From NCBI RefSeq assembly GCF_963576675.1, contig NC_088918.1, forward strand, positions 65,497,001-65,561,000: a DNA stretch of 64,000 nt, read 5' to 3'. The notes beneath the pieces were generated by a model. It was given only the letters and a program-made list of their open reading frames with translations, did not search any database and was not told the origin of the DNA. Numbering within the stretch: position 1 is the stretch's first letter; every line of letters begins with the position of its first letter. The DNA comes from Euphorbia lathyris. Its lineage: Eukaryota; Streptophyta; Magnoliopsida; Malpighiales; Euphorbiaceae. This document shows positions 11,201 through 24,137 of the stretch, piece after piece. Made by a program: the position numbers and the translations under genes.

Positions 11201-13886
11201 CATCTGATTTTAGCAAATCCGCCACTGCTTTTTCAATCGCCTTCTGCCTCTCTGGAGCATGTCCTCTCTTTTTCTGTCGCACTGGGGTTGCACTTTTGTC
11301 CACATTCAAACGATGTGTCGCTATTTCTGGGCTTATCCCCTTCAACACTTCATTTGGAGCGGCGAATGCCGACTCGCACTGGATCAACACATCGGTAATG
11401 GCTTTCTTCGTTTCCTCTGTAAGTCCTGCCGCTATCCGTACATTCTTGTCATTTGAGATGGCGAATAGTTCTGTTTCTCCTAACGCTTCAGCCGGCAACT
11501 TCTCATCAACTTTATCCTCTTCATCTGGCTTTGGTTCAAGTGACAATGTATAAGCTTGTTGAGATATAAGTTGATCTCCCTCAACAACGACTCGCCCTTG
11601 GTGTGTTGGCAAATGCAATGTCAAATGCTTCATTGAAATGAGCGACTCCGTTTCCGATAGGAACGGATGCCCCAGGATTATATTATAAGCCAATGGGAGA
11701 TCAACAATTGCGAATTCCAGATCACCTCGCCATTTTAGATTTTTATCGCCCATTTCTGTCTCCAACACCACCTGTCCACTTGTTTGAGATGATTGACCTC
11801 CAAAACCAGTTACATCCATGAACGTATGTTCTACTCGTTCGTCGTTGATTCCCAATTTGTTGAATGCAGTTCGAGTAATAACATTATAAGAACTGCCTGT
11901 ATCGATAAGGACCCGCTTAACATCCTATCCTTCAATGGCCACCGTAATCACCAACGCATCTGCATGCGGCTCCGTGATTCGCGCAAATGAGTAATTGAGG
12001 GCATCCTCCCTACTCGTGTTGCTTTTTCGCTATTCACGGCGAGCCCTTTTTGTTGGAGGCTCATAGATCCCGCCTGCTATCACGTTAATCACTCCTTTTT
12101 TCTGCTTCTTTTCTGGTCTTACTTCTACCTCACGCGGAAGTGTTACCTTTTCATCCATCGTTTCTTTTCTAACGAATTGACTCAGTTTGCCTCTCTCAAT
12201 CAGCTTTTCAATCTCCCTCTTCAGTTCGTAGCAATCGTTCGTGTCATGGCCGTTCAATCTGTGGAACCTGCAATATTTGTTAGGATATCGCCCCAAACTA
12301 GTTCGACCTTTCGTCTCAGGAAACTGCACATCTTTCTTCAGGGGGTTCTTTTCAATCCAAAGTAACACCTCATGGCGAGTCGTATTCAATGGCGTTTGAT
12401 ATCCTCCTCCCTGGAAGGAGCGATCGCCCTTTCGAACAAAATTACCCTTGGACTGGGTTTGATGTTGATGGCGTCGATTGTCCGAAGTGGATCTAGTGGC
12501 ATCTCTTTCTCGCCGGGTTTGAGCTCTATGTTCCCTGTTGACATCATCCACTTCAATGAAGTCCTTTGCTATCTTCATGAGTTCGGCCACTGTGCGTGGC
12601 TTGTTGCGGATGATTTCCTCCCGCATGCTCCAATCTGTGGTTCCATCCGCCATTATGTTGCGGATGCTCACCATATTCGGGTTCTGTAGCCGCACCAGAA
12701 TATCATTGAAGGCTACAACAAATTCCCTTAGGGAATTGTAATTTCTCTGTTTGATCTCTTTCAGCTGTCTATCCGTCACATCTGCTGCTTTACAGCCTAC
12801 GAACTTTGCACAGAAATCACGACTGTATTGAGTCCAGTTGTGAATAGATTCAGTAGGTAGAGACCGAAACCAATCGGATGCTGCACCACCCAAAGTGGTC
12901 GAGAACAATCGGCAAATTATGCTTTCGCTTGCTCCTGCAACATCCATCAATTCCCTATAGTTTCTGACATGTGCCTCAGGATCAGAATTTGGATCCCCAT
13001 AGTATTTAGGTATCGTCGGCACTTGTATTCTGTGATCTGGAATAAACTCCCGCAACGATGGGGCAAAAGGCGAATCACTCTGCACCACTGCTCTCGCCCT
13101 AGGTGTGTACCCCATTCGCTCCATCATGCTTCGCAGTTGATCCTCCAATTCAGTATTGGGTTCCCGCCGAACTTCTTCCATCCGCTGCTGGTGAATTCTG
13201 GGTGACATCCACCCGCCATACTGTGTCGACATTTGTTCTCGCTGCGGGTCTAACCGCTGTCCAGTTATAGGATCAAAGTTCCAAGTGTGCTCCCGCCCAG
13301 ACATATGCATTCCAGACGTCATCAACTCTGAATGTCTATGGACAAACGGCTTCGTTTGTTGTAGCGAAAGAATTCCTTGCCTTCCTGACATCGGCTGGGA
13401 TGTTTGCCAGGTCGGATGGATCATCATAATAGGATCTTGGTGCGAGTAGTTGTGTGGATGGCTGTGTGGGTTCATGCGACTACTCTGACCCATCCGATTT
13501 GTCTCTCGAGATGGTTGCGGAAGCGCAGATATGGCAGGAATAGTCGGTGATTGTGTCGAGATGACAACGGGTTCTTGAGGAGCAGCCGCTACGGCGGTAT
13601 TGTGATCAGCGATTGCAGTTAACAAACTAATCATTCGATCTCCAGCCGCTTGGCTCATATTCGAAGCCAAGACTTGTCCTGCCATCTGTATGAAATCGCT
13701 ATTGGACATCTCCCTCTCGGTTTGCACTTGGACCTCCAATAATGGACTCAACTGTCCCGAAGGATTCGACGAGCTGGGTACCACAGGTTGTGTACTCGCA
13801 GGCTGCGAATTCACAGTCCGTGGACCCCTTGAGTTCATACTAGTTGATCTGGTTGTAACTCCGGTCGTTCGTGATGGTTCTGACAT
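8256..13886 (-). pseudogene. E1 gag-pol polyprotein with three stop codons
   Basis: One continuous frame of about 1,876 codons reads gag, protease, RT, RNase H, a second RNase H-like domain and integrase. Gag has the retrotransposon gag block (WFRSLPTESIHNW) and a knuckle-like CRFHRLNGHDTNDC (C-x2-H-x4-H-x4-C). Then come protease, RT with YVDD, and integrase with an HHCC finger and a D-D-E core (LITDNGTQF). Two RNase H modules in tandem are typical of the Tat lineage. The frame is broken at 12030-12032 (Gln to TAG), 11925-11927 (Trp to TAG) and 10311-10313 (Tyr to TAG). Start: ATG at 13886, 58 bases inside the 5' LTR edge. Confidence 0.85.
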
Positions 13887-13944
13887 GTTCTTTGTGTACC
13901 TTTACCCAGATGTTGGTAAAAAAGGTCCACGCTCATCGCACCAA

Positions 13945-14368
13945 TGATAACTTGTCGGATTTAATTCGATGGTCCTCGTCGTAGTTACCTGCAAAACAAA
14001 ACCGGAGACAGGATCTCCGGGAAAACTCTCCGACGATCAAGTCAGTTTTATGTGGAAGGCTAGTAGATTGATAATAGTATTGATGGGAAAAATGTCAACT
14101 TACCTCCCCTATTTGCTTTCATGTCTCTTTTATAAGTATCTCTAGGTAACCGCCGAGGGCGGTTACTCTTTCTATGCCACGTCCCTTACGTGGCCACCAA
14201 CGTGGTTTCGTTTGTTTGAGTGGGAGGTTTAATGCCCTGTTAGGATTTTGGAGCGGTTATCCGCTTTACCCGCTTCCTTTATTAGGAGCCCATTTGATCT
14301 GGAACCATGGGCCTAAGTATAGGTTGGGCCCGTGTTTATGATTCGGCCCGGTTTGGCTTCGCGGATCA
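13945..14368 (-). repeat. E1 5' LTR
   Basis: A 424-bp LTR, three bases short at its outer end compared with the 427-bp 3' LTR. The complement of CGCACCAATGATAA marks the LTR end and primer-site side (TTGGTGCG follows ...TTATCA). The outer ~105 bases form the unpaired loop of the large palindrome. Confidence 0.88.
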
Positions 14369-14692
14369 TAAAGCGGATAACCACTCCGAAATCCTAACAG
14401 GGCATTAAACCTCCCACTCAAACAAACGAAACCACGTTGGTGGCCATGTAAGGGACGTGGCATAGAAAGAGTAACCGCCCTCGGCGGTTACCTATAGATA
14501 CTTATAAAAGAGACATGAAAGCAAATAGGGGAGGTAAGTTGACATTTTTCCCATCAATACTATTATCAATCTACTAGCCTTCCACATAAAACTGACTTGA
14601 TCGTCGGAGAGTTTTCCCGGAGATCCTGTCTCCGGTTTTGTTTTGCAGGTAACTACGACGAGGACCATCGAATTAAATCCGATAAGTTATCA
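14369..14692 (+). repeat. E2 5' LTR, second part
   Basis: It continues the LTR begun at 4591-4696. It holds the palindrome GTAACCGCC-CTC-GGCGGTTAC (14471-14491), the TATA box TATAAAAG (14503-14510) and the GTTATCA end. The next bases, TTGGTGCGGTGAGC, are the presumed primer-binding site; I could not assign the tRNA. Confidence 0.88.
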
Positions 14693-14750
14693 TTGGTGCG
14701 GTGAGCATGGACCTTTTTTACCAACATCTGGGTAAAGGTACACAAAGAAC

Positions 14751-17700
14751 ATGTCAGAACCATCACGAACGACCGGAGTTACAACCAGATCAACTAGTAT
14801 GAACTCAAGGGATCCACGGACTGTGAATTCGCAGCCTGCGAGTACACAACCTGTGGTACCCAGCTCGTCGAATCCTTCGGGACAGTTGAGTCCATTATTG
14901 GAGGTCCAAGTGCAAACCGAGAGGGAGATGTCCAATAGCGATTTCATACAGATGGCAGGACAAGTCTTGGCTTCGAATATGAGCCAAGCGGCTGGAGATC
15001 GAATGATTAGTTTGTTAACTGCAATCGCTGATCACAATACCGCCGTAGCGGCTGCTCCTCAAGAACCCGTTGTCATCTCGACACAATCACCGACTATTCC
15101 TGCCATATCTGCGCTTCCGCAACCATCTCGAGAGACAAATCGGATGGGTCAGAGTAGTCGCATGAACCCACACAGCCATCCACACAACTACTCGCACCAA
15201 GATCCTATTATGATGATCCATCCGACCTGGCAAACATCCCAGCCGATGTCAGGAAGGCAAGGAATTCTTTCGCTACAACAAACGGAGCCGTTTGTCCATA
15301 GACATTCAGAGTTGATGACGTCTGGAATGCATATGTCTGGGCGGGAGCACACTTGGAACTTTGATCCTATAACTGGACAGCGGTTAGACCCGCAGCGAGA
15401 ACAAATGTCGACACAGTATGGCGGGTGGATGTCACCCAGAATTCACCAGCAGCGGATGGAAGAAGTTCGGCGGGAACCCAATACTGAATTGGAGGATCAA
15501 CTGCGAAGCATGATGGAGCGAATGGGGTACACACCTAGGGCGAGAGCAGTGGTGCAGAGTGATTCGCCTTTTGCCCCATCGTTGCGGGAGTTTATTACAG
15601 ATCACAGAATAAAAGCGCCGGCGATACCTAAATACTATGGGGATCCAAATTCTGATCCTGAGGCACATGTCAGAAACTATAGGGAATTGATGGATGTTGC
15701 AGGAGCAAGCGAAAGCATAATTTGCCGATTGTTCTCGACCACTTTGGGTGGTGCAGCATCCGATTGGTTTCGGTCTCTACCTACTGAATCTATTCACAAC
15801 TGGACTCAATACAGTCGTGATTTCTGTGCAAAGTTCGTAGGCTGTAAAGCAGCAGATGTGACGGATAGACAGCTGAAAGAGATCAAACAGAGAAATTACA
15901 ATTCCCTAAGGGAATTTGTTGTAGCCTTCAATGATATTCTGGTGCGGCTACAGAACCCGAATATGGTGAGCATCCGCAACATAATGGCGGATGGAACCAC
16001 AGATTGGAGCATGCGGGAGGAAATCATCCGCAACAAGCCACGCATAGTGGCCGAACTCATGAAGATAGCAAAGGAGTTCATGGAAGTGGATGATGTCAAC
16101 AGGGAACATAGAGCTCAAACCCGACGAGAAAGAGATGCCACTAGATCCGCTTCGGACAATCGGCGCCATCAACATCAAACCCAGTCCAAGGGTAATTTTG
16201 TTCGAAAGGGCGATCGCTCCTTCCAGGGAGGAGGATATCAAACGCCATTGAATACGACTCGCCATGAGGTGTTACTTTGGATTGAAAAGAACCCCCTGAA
16301 GAAAGATGTGCAGTTTCCTGAGACGAAAGGTCGAACTAGTTTGGGGCGATATCCTAACAAATATTGCAGGTTCCACAGATTGAACGGCCATGACACGAAC
16401 GATTGCTACGAACTGAAGAGGGAGATTGAAAAGCTGATTGAGAGAGGCAAACTGAGTCAATTCGTTAGAAAAGAAACGATGGATGAAAAGGTAACACTTC
16501 CGCGTGAGGTAGAAGTAAGACCAGAAAAGAAGCAGAAAAATGGAGTGATTAACGTGATAGCAGGTGGGATCTATGAGCCTCCAACAAAAAGGGCTCGCCG
16601 TGAACAGCGAAAAAGCAACACGAGTAGGGAGGATGCCCTCAATTACTCATTTGCGCGAATCACGGAGCCGCATGCAGATGCGTTGGTGATTACGGTGGCC
16701 ATTGAAGGATGGGATGTTAAGCGGGTCCTTATCGATACAGGCAGTTCTTGCAATGTTATTACTCGAACTGCATTCAAAAAATTGGGAATCAACGACGAAC
16801 GAGTAGAACATACGTTCATGGATGTAACTGGTTTTGGAGGTCAATCATCTCAAACAAGTGGACAGGTGGTGTTGGAGACAGAAATGGGCGATAAAAATCC
16901 AAAATGGCGAGGTGATCTGGAATTCGCAATTGTTGATCTCCCATTGGCTTATAATATAATCCTGGGGCGTCCGTTCCTATCGGAAACGGAGTCGCTCATT
17001 TCAATGAAGCATTTGACATTGCATTTGCCAACACACCAAGGGCGAGTCATTGTTGAGGGAGATCAACTTATATCTCAACAAGCTTATACATTGTCACTTG
17101 AACCAAAGCCAGATGAAGAGGATAAAGTTGATGAGAAGTTGCCGGCTGAAGCGTTAGGAGAAACAGAACTATTCGCCATCTCAAATGACAAGAATGTACG
17201 GATAACGGCAGGACTTACAGAGGAAACGAAGAAAGCCATTACCAATGTGTTGATCCAGTGCGAGTCGGCATTCGCCGCTCCAAATGAAGTGCTGAAGGGG
17301 ATAAGCCCAGAAATAGCGACACATCGTTTGAATGTGGACAAAAGTGCAACCCCAGTGCGACAGAAAAAGAGAGGACATGCTCCAGAGAGGCAGAAGGCGA
17401 TTGAAAAAGCAGTGGCGGATTTGCTAAAATCAGATGCAATTCGAGAAGTCACCTATCCGGAGTGGCTAGCCAATGTGGTGCTAGTCAAAAAGCCAAATGG
17501 AACGTACAGAATGTGCGTAGACTTCAAAGATCTGAATAAAGCTTGTCCGAAGGATATGTATCCGCTACCTAACATTGATATATTGGTAGATAGGACTGTG
17601 GGATTTGAAGCTTTATCGTTCACCGATGTGAAATCCAGTTACCACCAGATACCAATGGAGAAGGCGGATGAGATCAAGACGTCATTCATAACTCATCAGG

Positions 17701-20561
17701 CAACTTATTGCTTCAAGGTGATGCCCTTTGGACTGAAAAATGCTGGAGCAACCTATCAACGGATGATGAACAAAATATTTTCAGACAAATCAGGTGAGAA
17801 CTTCTCGATTTATGTAGATGACATGATCATTAAAAGCAAGAAGATGCAAGACCACCCGCAGGATATTAAAGAAATCCTGGAAGTGCTGATCAAATATGGC
17901 CTCAAATTGAACCCAGAGAAATGCACGTTTGGAGCAAGAGCGGGGAAGTTCCTGGGTTTCATTGTTAGTGGCAAGGGAGTTGAGGCGAATCCTGAGAAGG
18001 TTAAAGCAGTGATGGAGATGAAGACACCGAGGAATATAAGAGAAGTACAGCGACTCAATGGGCGGTTGGTGGCATTAGGGCGGTTCATATCATGCTCGGC
18101 TAGAAGATGTCTACCTTTCTACAATGCCATCAAAAAATCTAAGTCCTTTGAATGGACACCAGATTGTCAAGTAGCATTCGAGGGGATAAAACGACTACTA
18201 TGTTATCCGCCCTTAATGAGCAGGCCAGAGGATGGAGAAGATTTATTTCTTTATGTATCCGTCACCAGCACGGCGATATGCACCGTAATGGTACGAGAAG
18301 AAGAAGGGCAATAATATCCGGTGTACTACGTGAGTAAAGTCTTGAAGGACGCAGAACTTCGATATTCGAGGTTAGACAAAATGGCCCTCGCGGTGATAAC
18401 CACGGCGGCTAGGTTAAAGCCATACTTTCAGGCGCATACTATCATTGTGAGAACTGGAATTCCAATGCGAAAGGTACTACAGAAACCTGACGCATCCGGC
18501 CGATTAATGGAGTGGTCAATTCGCTTGGGAGAGTTCGATATTCGCTACGAAGGAAGACCAGCTCTAAAAAGTCAAGTACTTGCCGATTTCGTGAATGAGT
18601 TCACATGGGATGAAGACGAATGTCCAAAGGCACAAAAAGAAGAGTGGAGTATGTTCACAGATGGGGCATTATCCACAGATGGAGCTGGAGTAGGAGTCGC
18701 CATCAAGGGTCCAGATGTTATTCGCCTGTACTATGCGGCACGGTTAACATTCAAAACTACCAACAATGCCGCGGAGTATGAAGCAATGATATGCGGATTG
18801 AAGTTGCTTAATGAACTTATGCCGGAAAGAGTGGTAATCTACAGCGACTCTAAGCTTATGATAAATCAGATCACAAAAAATTATCTGGTGAAACAGGAGG
18901 ATCTGGTCAAGTACCATCAGGTTGTCGGCAGATTGACGCAGGAGTTAACATATAAAGGAGTCGTCTGGGAGATGGTGCATGTTCCAAGAGGCCAGAACAC
19001 AAAGGTTGATGAGTTGGCAAAGGCAGCAGCGAGTAGAGACCCATGGAGTCAAAAGGCATGTAATTTAGAAATAAGGTCGTCACCAGCATTTGAAGCCGAT
19101 CAGATTATGGTCATCGAAGAGCTAGAGGATGATGAAGATTGGCGGATGCCCATCCGCCACTATCTAGATCATGGAGATTTGCCGGTTGATAAAAGTTTAG
19201 CTAGAAAGCTACTCGGGCAGTCAGCAAGATACTCAATTCGGGATGGAACTTTATACCGAAAATCATATACATGTCCATGGTTGAAATGTATTAGCCGCAA
19301 TGAAGGAGACTACGTGCTGCGAGAACTCCATGAAGGAATTTGTGGCGCACATGAAGCATCCGCGGCGTTGGCAAGAAAAGTCAAATTGATGGGTTATTAT
19401 TGGCCAAAGGTGGGGGAGGATTCCCAGAAGATGGTAGCGGGATGTCACAGCTGTCAAATCCATGCAAATGAAAAGCATGTTCCCGGAGCCGAACAAGTCA
19501 CTATAATGACGACGTGGCCATTCGCGACATGGGGAATCGATATAGTGGGTCCATTCCCAGAAACAACAAAGAAAAGGAAGTACTTGATAGTCGCAGTTGA
19601 CCACTTCAGCAAATGGGTAGAAGCGGAGGCAGTAACCGCTCAAACACCTGAGCGAATGATTGAGTTCTTACGAGAGAACATTATCATGCGGTTTGGAATC
19701 CCATAAACGCTTATAACCGACAATGGCACCCAGTTCAACTGTGTCAAGTTCAAAGCATATTGCGAAAGCATGGGGATCAAGAATCATTTTTCTTCCGTAA
19801 ATCATCCCCAGTCGAATGGTATGACAGAGGTTACCAACAGGGCCATGATTCAGGGAATCAAGAAGCGACTAGGTGATAAGAAAACAGGTTGGGCGGATAA
19901 GATACCTCATATGTTATGGGCATACAGAACCTCTATAAAGGCAGCAACAGGCGAAACACCTTTCTCGCTGGTTTATGGAGCCGAAGCAGTCCTACCTGTT
20001 GAAATCAAATCGCATACAGATCGGGTAATTTATTACTGCGACACCCAAAATCCTATCAACATTAGAGATGCATTGGATTCTGTTGAAGAACGAAGGGAAA
20101 AAGCTTACATGCGAATGGCAGTATATCGCAATAGAATCAAGAAGTATCATGACAGAAGGGTGCGAAAGGTGATAATCAATGAGAGCGACTTGGTCTTGAA
20201 AAAAGCAGATAAAATACAGTCCAGAGAAGGCAAAGGAAAATTAGGCGTCAACTGGATCGGGCCTTACAGGGTATCCAAGAAGTTGGGACCATCAACTTTT
20301 GAAATAGAAGAAATGAGCGGCAAAAAGCTCCCGCGCACCTGGAATCTAGAGAATCTACGCCTATATAAACAGGCCGCGAATTTCAGGGAAATGACGAGTA
20401 CTCTTTTTCCTTTTATGAGTTTTTTCCCACTGGGTTTTCTGATAAAAGGTTTTAATGAGGCTTTGATCCCACACAGTTTAGGTACCCATGTAACAAGAAG
20501 TCTTTTTTCTTTATCAATAAAGAGGTTCATTGGTTACAATTATTCTGTATGCTACGGCTGA
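14751..20561 (+). pseudogene. E2 gag-pol polyprotein with two stop codons
   Basis: The frame is open from ATG 14751 to 18311 (gag, protease, RT; 1,187 residues) and then has TAA at 18312-18314 and 19704-19706, both from CAA. Residue landmarks: gag core near 298-400, knuckle CRFHRLNGHDTNDC near 538-552, protease DTGSS at 662-666, RT YVDD at 1022-1025. RNase H modules follow around 18.3-19.05 kb, and integrase from about 19.3 kb (HHCC finger, GIDIVGPF, DNGTQF, SNGMTEVTNRA). The usual stop after YKQAA is lost, so the frame runs about 59 codons further to 20561. It is not functional as one protein, but it is the copy with the longest intact gag-RT. Confidence 0.85.
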
Positions 20562-20950
20562 ATGCAGGTCCTTTTCAAACTGCTAATACAAACACATAAA
20601 TGTGTTGCCTACAAAAGAAAGGCGGATGCATGATTACGCATCACTCGCAAAACCTTATGGTTAACCTTATGATTATTTGAAAAATTATAAGGCATAAAAT
20701 TAAGCGAATAAATGAGTACTAAAAAAAATTGCAAAAAGGGTCTGGCCACCCTAATGAAAACAAAACTAACTACGACAAATTACAAGTATGAAGTCGGCAA
20801 GAGGCAAGGGTCGCATACGAAAATAACCGACATTAAAGCGAAGAAGAATAAAACAATAATTGCACATATATGTAAAAGCGGCGGCAAAGTCGCTCGGTTG
20901 ATATATATACTGGCAGTTTGTTACATACAACAGTTCGGATATAAATAAAA

Positions 20951-23268
20951 TTATACTACAGTTTCTTCTCCTTCGCCTCTATTGCCCCCTTCGCCTTCAG
21001 CGGCTCCTTCATCTTCTCCTATGGGGTGATCTGCTTCAAGCGAATCCCCAACAGTCAAATCAGTAACCGCATCAGAGCGAGGTACCTCTTGTTCAACGTG
21101 AGAAACATCTTGTGGTACCCCTCCTTCTACGTTCTGATTTGGGATCTCACAGCTAATTGGAGAGTCATGAAAACTCTGCCAATCTAGGAGAAGTACCTCA
21201 TCCATATCGGCATCCTCGGCCTCCAACTTGTCCCATTTTTCAGCTAAATCCTTTTCAGGAATGGGAACCTTGGGGCGATTAAGTACATAATCTGGATGTC
21301 CATGCTCATAGGCCGCATGAATCCGCTCTCCATACCAATAGATGCGAGCACCATCTTCAGCGGTGATCTCCTCGGCCCTCCTCTTTTGCATCTCCAAAGC
21401 TTCCTTGGACGAATTCAGATCATCAATAACCTTCTGAAGCTCATCGGACTTAGCCTGGAGGGATTTGAAAGCTTCCTCCTTCTCGCTGATGGCCTTCTGA
21501 CAAGCACCTTCAAGGGCCTTTACTTTGCCTTGGACATCATCAGAAAGCGACTTCTGAGTCGCCAATTCAGTGCCAAGGCTTTCCAGCTCTCTAGCTCGTT
21601 CAGCATCCCTGTAGAGAGCACCCTCCGTGAAATTGATGATCTGCATATAGGACGATACGTGAATAAAAAGAGCGAATGGAGACATGCATTTGAGGGATGG
21701 AACATGAGTAGAAAGCAACATACCTCTATAGCACGCTTCTCAATCCCCTCCATGGCAGTCGGAAGCGGCACCTGTTCGCGCACGCGAGAAGCAGAGGGAA
21801 GTCGCCCAAGGACATTGCATATGGAAGAAATAATGTCCCTACAGGAAAAGCTCACGGCTTTACCAAAGGTTCTGGTCCACCATCCGCTGATATCAGGAAT
21901 CGGCTATGGATACACAAGGAGAAGGGTCAGGAGAACAGCGAAAACTGATAAGAGAAAATAAATAACGCAAGAAGTGCGAATAAATTATTATACCTCATGA
22001 AATGGGGTACCGCCCTTGGCTTTGGATGGAGTGGATGTAGATGTACCAACGACAGGCAAGGATACGGAGGTATTCTTCTTCCTAAGGCGAGAAGACTCCA
22101 CATCTACATTACTCTTCCGCTTCCTATTTAAGGGAAGCTCCTCAGAAACAGAAGCGGGGCCCTGTGAAACAGAAGCAATTGTGGGGGAAGCCGCCTCAAC
22201 AGAAGTCGCCCCCACAGGAGAATTCGCCCCTGCAACAGAAGTTGTTCCCGCCATCCGCTTTTTCCTTCTTGCCAGGGCTTTCGCTTCCCGATCTGCAGCG
22301 AGTTGAGATAAAGGATCACCCCTGCAAAGGGTTAAAAGAAATCATCAACTTGGAAATAAGTTAATAGTACCTTGTACAAAAACGCGATAAGGGATATAGA
22401 CAACGCGATCTCCCTCGCGGTAGGCAATCGCTACTCGGCTTCTTAGCATATGGAATGCCTGATCATATGTCCATACAAAGGGAGGAGTACTCTTCAAGAA
22501 CTTTATAATAGCGGATTCTTCCTGGCTGGGATAACCAAAGTTCAAACTCTTTACATTGGGTCGGCCCCAGCAGCGCAGAAAGTTTGGATTCCCTTCATGG
22601 AACTTAATGAAGAAATAGGACTTATCCCACTCACGGATTTTGTTCGACTTCTCATCAAAGCCGTAGTAACCGCTCTGTCGGATGAAAGTAAAGTACTCCC
22701 CCGAACTCTTGAAATGATGAAGCTTGGAGAAAATCTTGAGCGAGAGGGGAACCTCTAGACAATCCGCCAGAAACTTATCTAGGGTTAAGTCGGCTCATCC
22801 ATTGGGATGCAGTTGTCCAGGTGCGATTCCATAACCACCAAGGATGGAAGCAATCTCATCCGCCAACGGATACGTGAAACCACAGATAATCTGGGCGACA
22901 AAAATGGTAAAGTACCCCTTTGGGTAGTCGCCAGGCCCTCTATTTTCCCCGGGAATGCTTGTCTCCAGGCCTTGAAGCCAAGGATACTGCTCCCGCAAGT
23001 CGTCAATCGTCTCGCGACAAACTAAGCATCCGGACCTATCCTTTTTCGGTAATAAACGGGGAGTTGGGACGAGTGGTGGAATCAACTTCTTGGGGTCGAA
23101 ACCTAGGCCCTCATCAATTGTATTCGCCAAATGGAGAAAATCGGCGGGATGAGAGTCCGACCTAGGAGAGCTAGTTGAAACTTCATCAACCATCTCCTCG
23201 ACCTCGTGAGACACCTCGCGATCGTAATTTTCGTCGAAAGGTGCGAAATCAAGTTCAGGGTTCGACAT
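20951..23268 (-). pseudogene. E2 antisense aORF with one nonsense codon
   Basis: This is the mirror copy of the E1 gene. Expected exons are 22371-23268, 21994-22292, 21724-21903 and 20951-21640, with all splice sites conserved. The first exon is broken at 22795-22797, where the Trp codon of LHPNGWADL is TGA. The remaining exons are open. Its promoter is unknown; the nearest upstream sequence is the 3' LTR in antisense. Confidence 0.72.
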
Positions 23269-23512
23269 ATCAGGGAAGGGAACGAACAGAAATAAGAAAT
23301 AGTTGAACGAGCTGCAAGTTACAGAAGAGGAAAACTTACATGTGAGAAAGAATACAGAGAAGAACGAACGCAAAGATGTTGACGCCGGAGAAGAAATGAC
23401 GGAGAACGAAAGAACCACTTTCGAATTTTGAATATCCAGACAAAGACGAAGAGTTGCCTATAGCATATGAAAAGACCCTAAAGGGCTCTTGCCAAACTAA
23501 GGGGGAGGCATG

Positions 23513-23939
23513 TGATGATCCGCGAAGCCAAACCGGGCCGAATCATAAACACGGGCCCAACCTATACTTAGGCCCATGGTTCCAGATCAAATGGGCTCCT
23601 AATAAAGGAAGCGGGTAAAGCGGATAACCGCTCCGAAATCCTAACAGGGCATTAAACCTCCCACTCAAACAAACGAAACCACGTTGGTGGCCACGTAAGG
23701 GACGTGGCATAGAAAGAGTAACCGCCCTCGGCGGTTACCTAGAGATACTTATAAAAGAGACATGAAAGCAAATAGGGGAGGTAAGTTGACATTTTTCCCA
23801 TCAATACTATTATCAATCTACTAGCCTTCCACATAAAACTGACTTGATCGTCGGAGAGTTTTCCCGGAGATCCTGTCTCCGGTTTTGTTTTGCAGGTAAC
23901 TACGACGAGGACCATCGAATTAAATCCGACAAGTTATCA
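23513..23939 (+). repeat. E2 3' LTR
   Basis: An intact 427-bp LTR preceded by the polypurine tract AAGGGGGAGGCATG. TATAAAAG lies at 23750-23757 just after the GTAACCGCC/GGCGGTTAC palindrome. Confidence 0.9.
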
Positions 23940-24137
23940 ATTCTCTAAAAAAATATATATAAAAAAATATTAATTAAACAAGGAATAGAATCTTTGTATA
24001 ACAAGTTTGATTTGTCTTGTCTATTGACAGGTTTGTTATTCTTGTTGCTTTATCTTTCGTTGTATTTTTTATGGCTTCACCCAATAACATTGAATCATTG
24101 TATGGTAACATTGAGTCGGGAAAAGGGGGTTTATATT

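Larger units (their letters stand above)
4697..14368 (-). mobile_element. Tat-lineage Ty3/gypsy element E1, inserted in E2 LTR
   Basis: This is a full-length minus-strand copy of the same family: 3' LTR 4697-5123, internal 5124-13944, 5' LTR 13945-14368. The left flank is GGTAA (4692-4696). On the right the expected duplication is reduced to TAA and the LTR lacks its last three bases, so about 5 bp were lost at the junction. The LTRs differ at only about two sites besides that, fewer than in E2, which agrees with E1 being the later insertion. Confidence 0.88.
4591..23939 (+). mobile_element. Tat-lineage Ty3/gypsy element E2 (split by E1)
   Basis: This is a full-length element on the plus strand whose 5' LTR is divided (4591-4696 and 14369-14692) by insertion of element E1. 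The internal region is 14693-23512 and the 3' LTR is 23513-23939. LTRs begin TGATGATCC and end GTTATCA. Flanking pentamers ACTCT (4586-4590) and ATTCT (23940-23944) form a target duplication with one mismatch. Coding content is gag-pol in one frame plus an antisense gene. The two LTRs differ at about five sites of 427 by eye, so insertion was fairly recent. Confidence 0.88.
4697..23939. repeat. 19-kb palindrome formed by E1 and E2
   Basis: Position x in E1 corresponds to about 28,636 minus x in E2: LTR 4697-5123 pairs with 23513-23939, and the aORF 5368-7685 with 20951-23268. The arms are about 9.5 kb and very similar, separated by about 105 bases of unpaired LTR. Identity is high by eye but was not computed. 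Confidence 0.88.

Noticed and set aside
14266..14463. ORF across the centre of the palindrome
   Set aside because: It lies wholly in LTR sequence of E1 and E2 and has no conserved counterpart as a frame in E3.
4697..23939. Palindrome as an assembly artefact
   Set aside because: The arms differ by independent stops and small changes, and the split LTR pieces fit an insertion. Still worth a long-read check.
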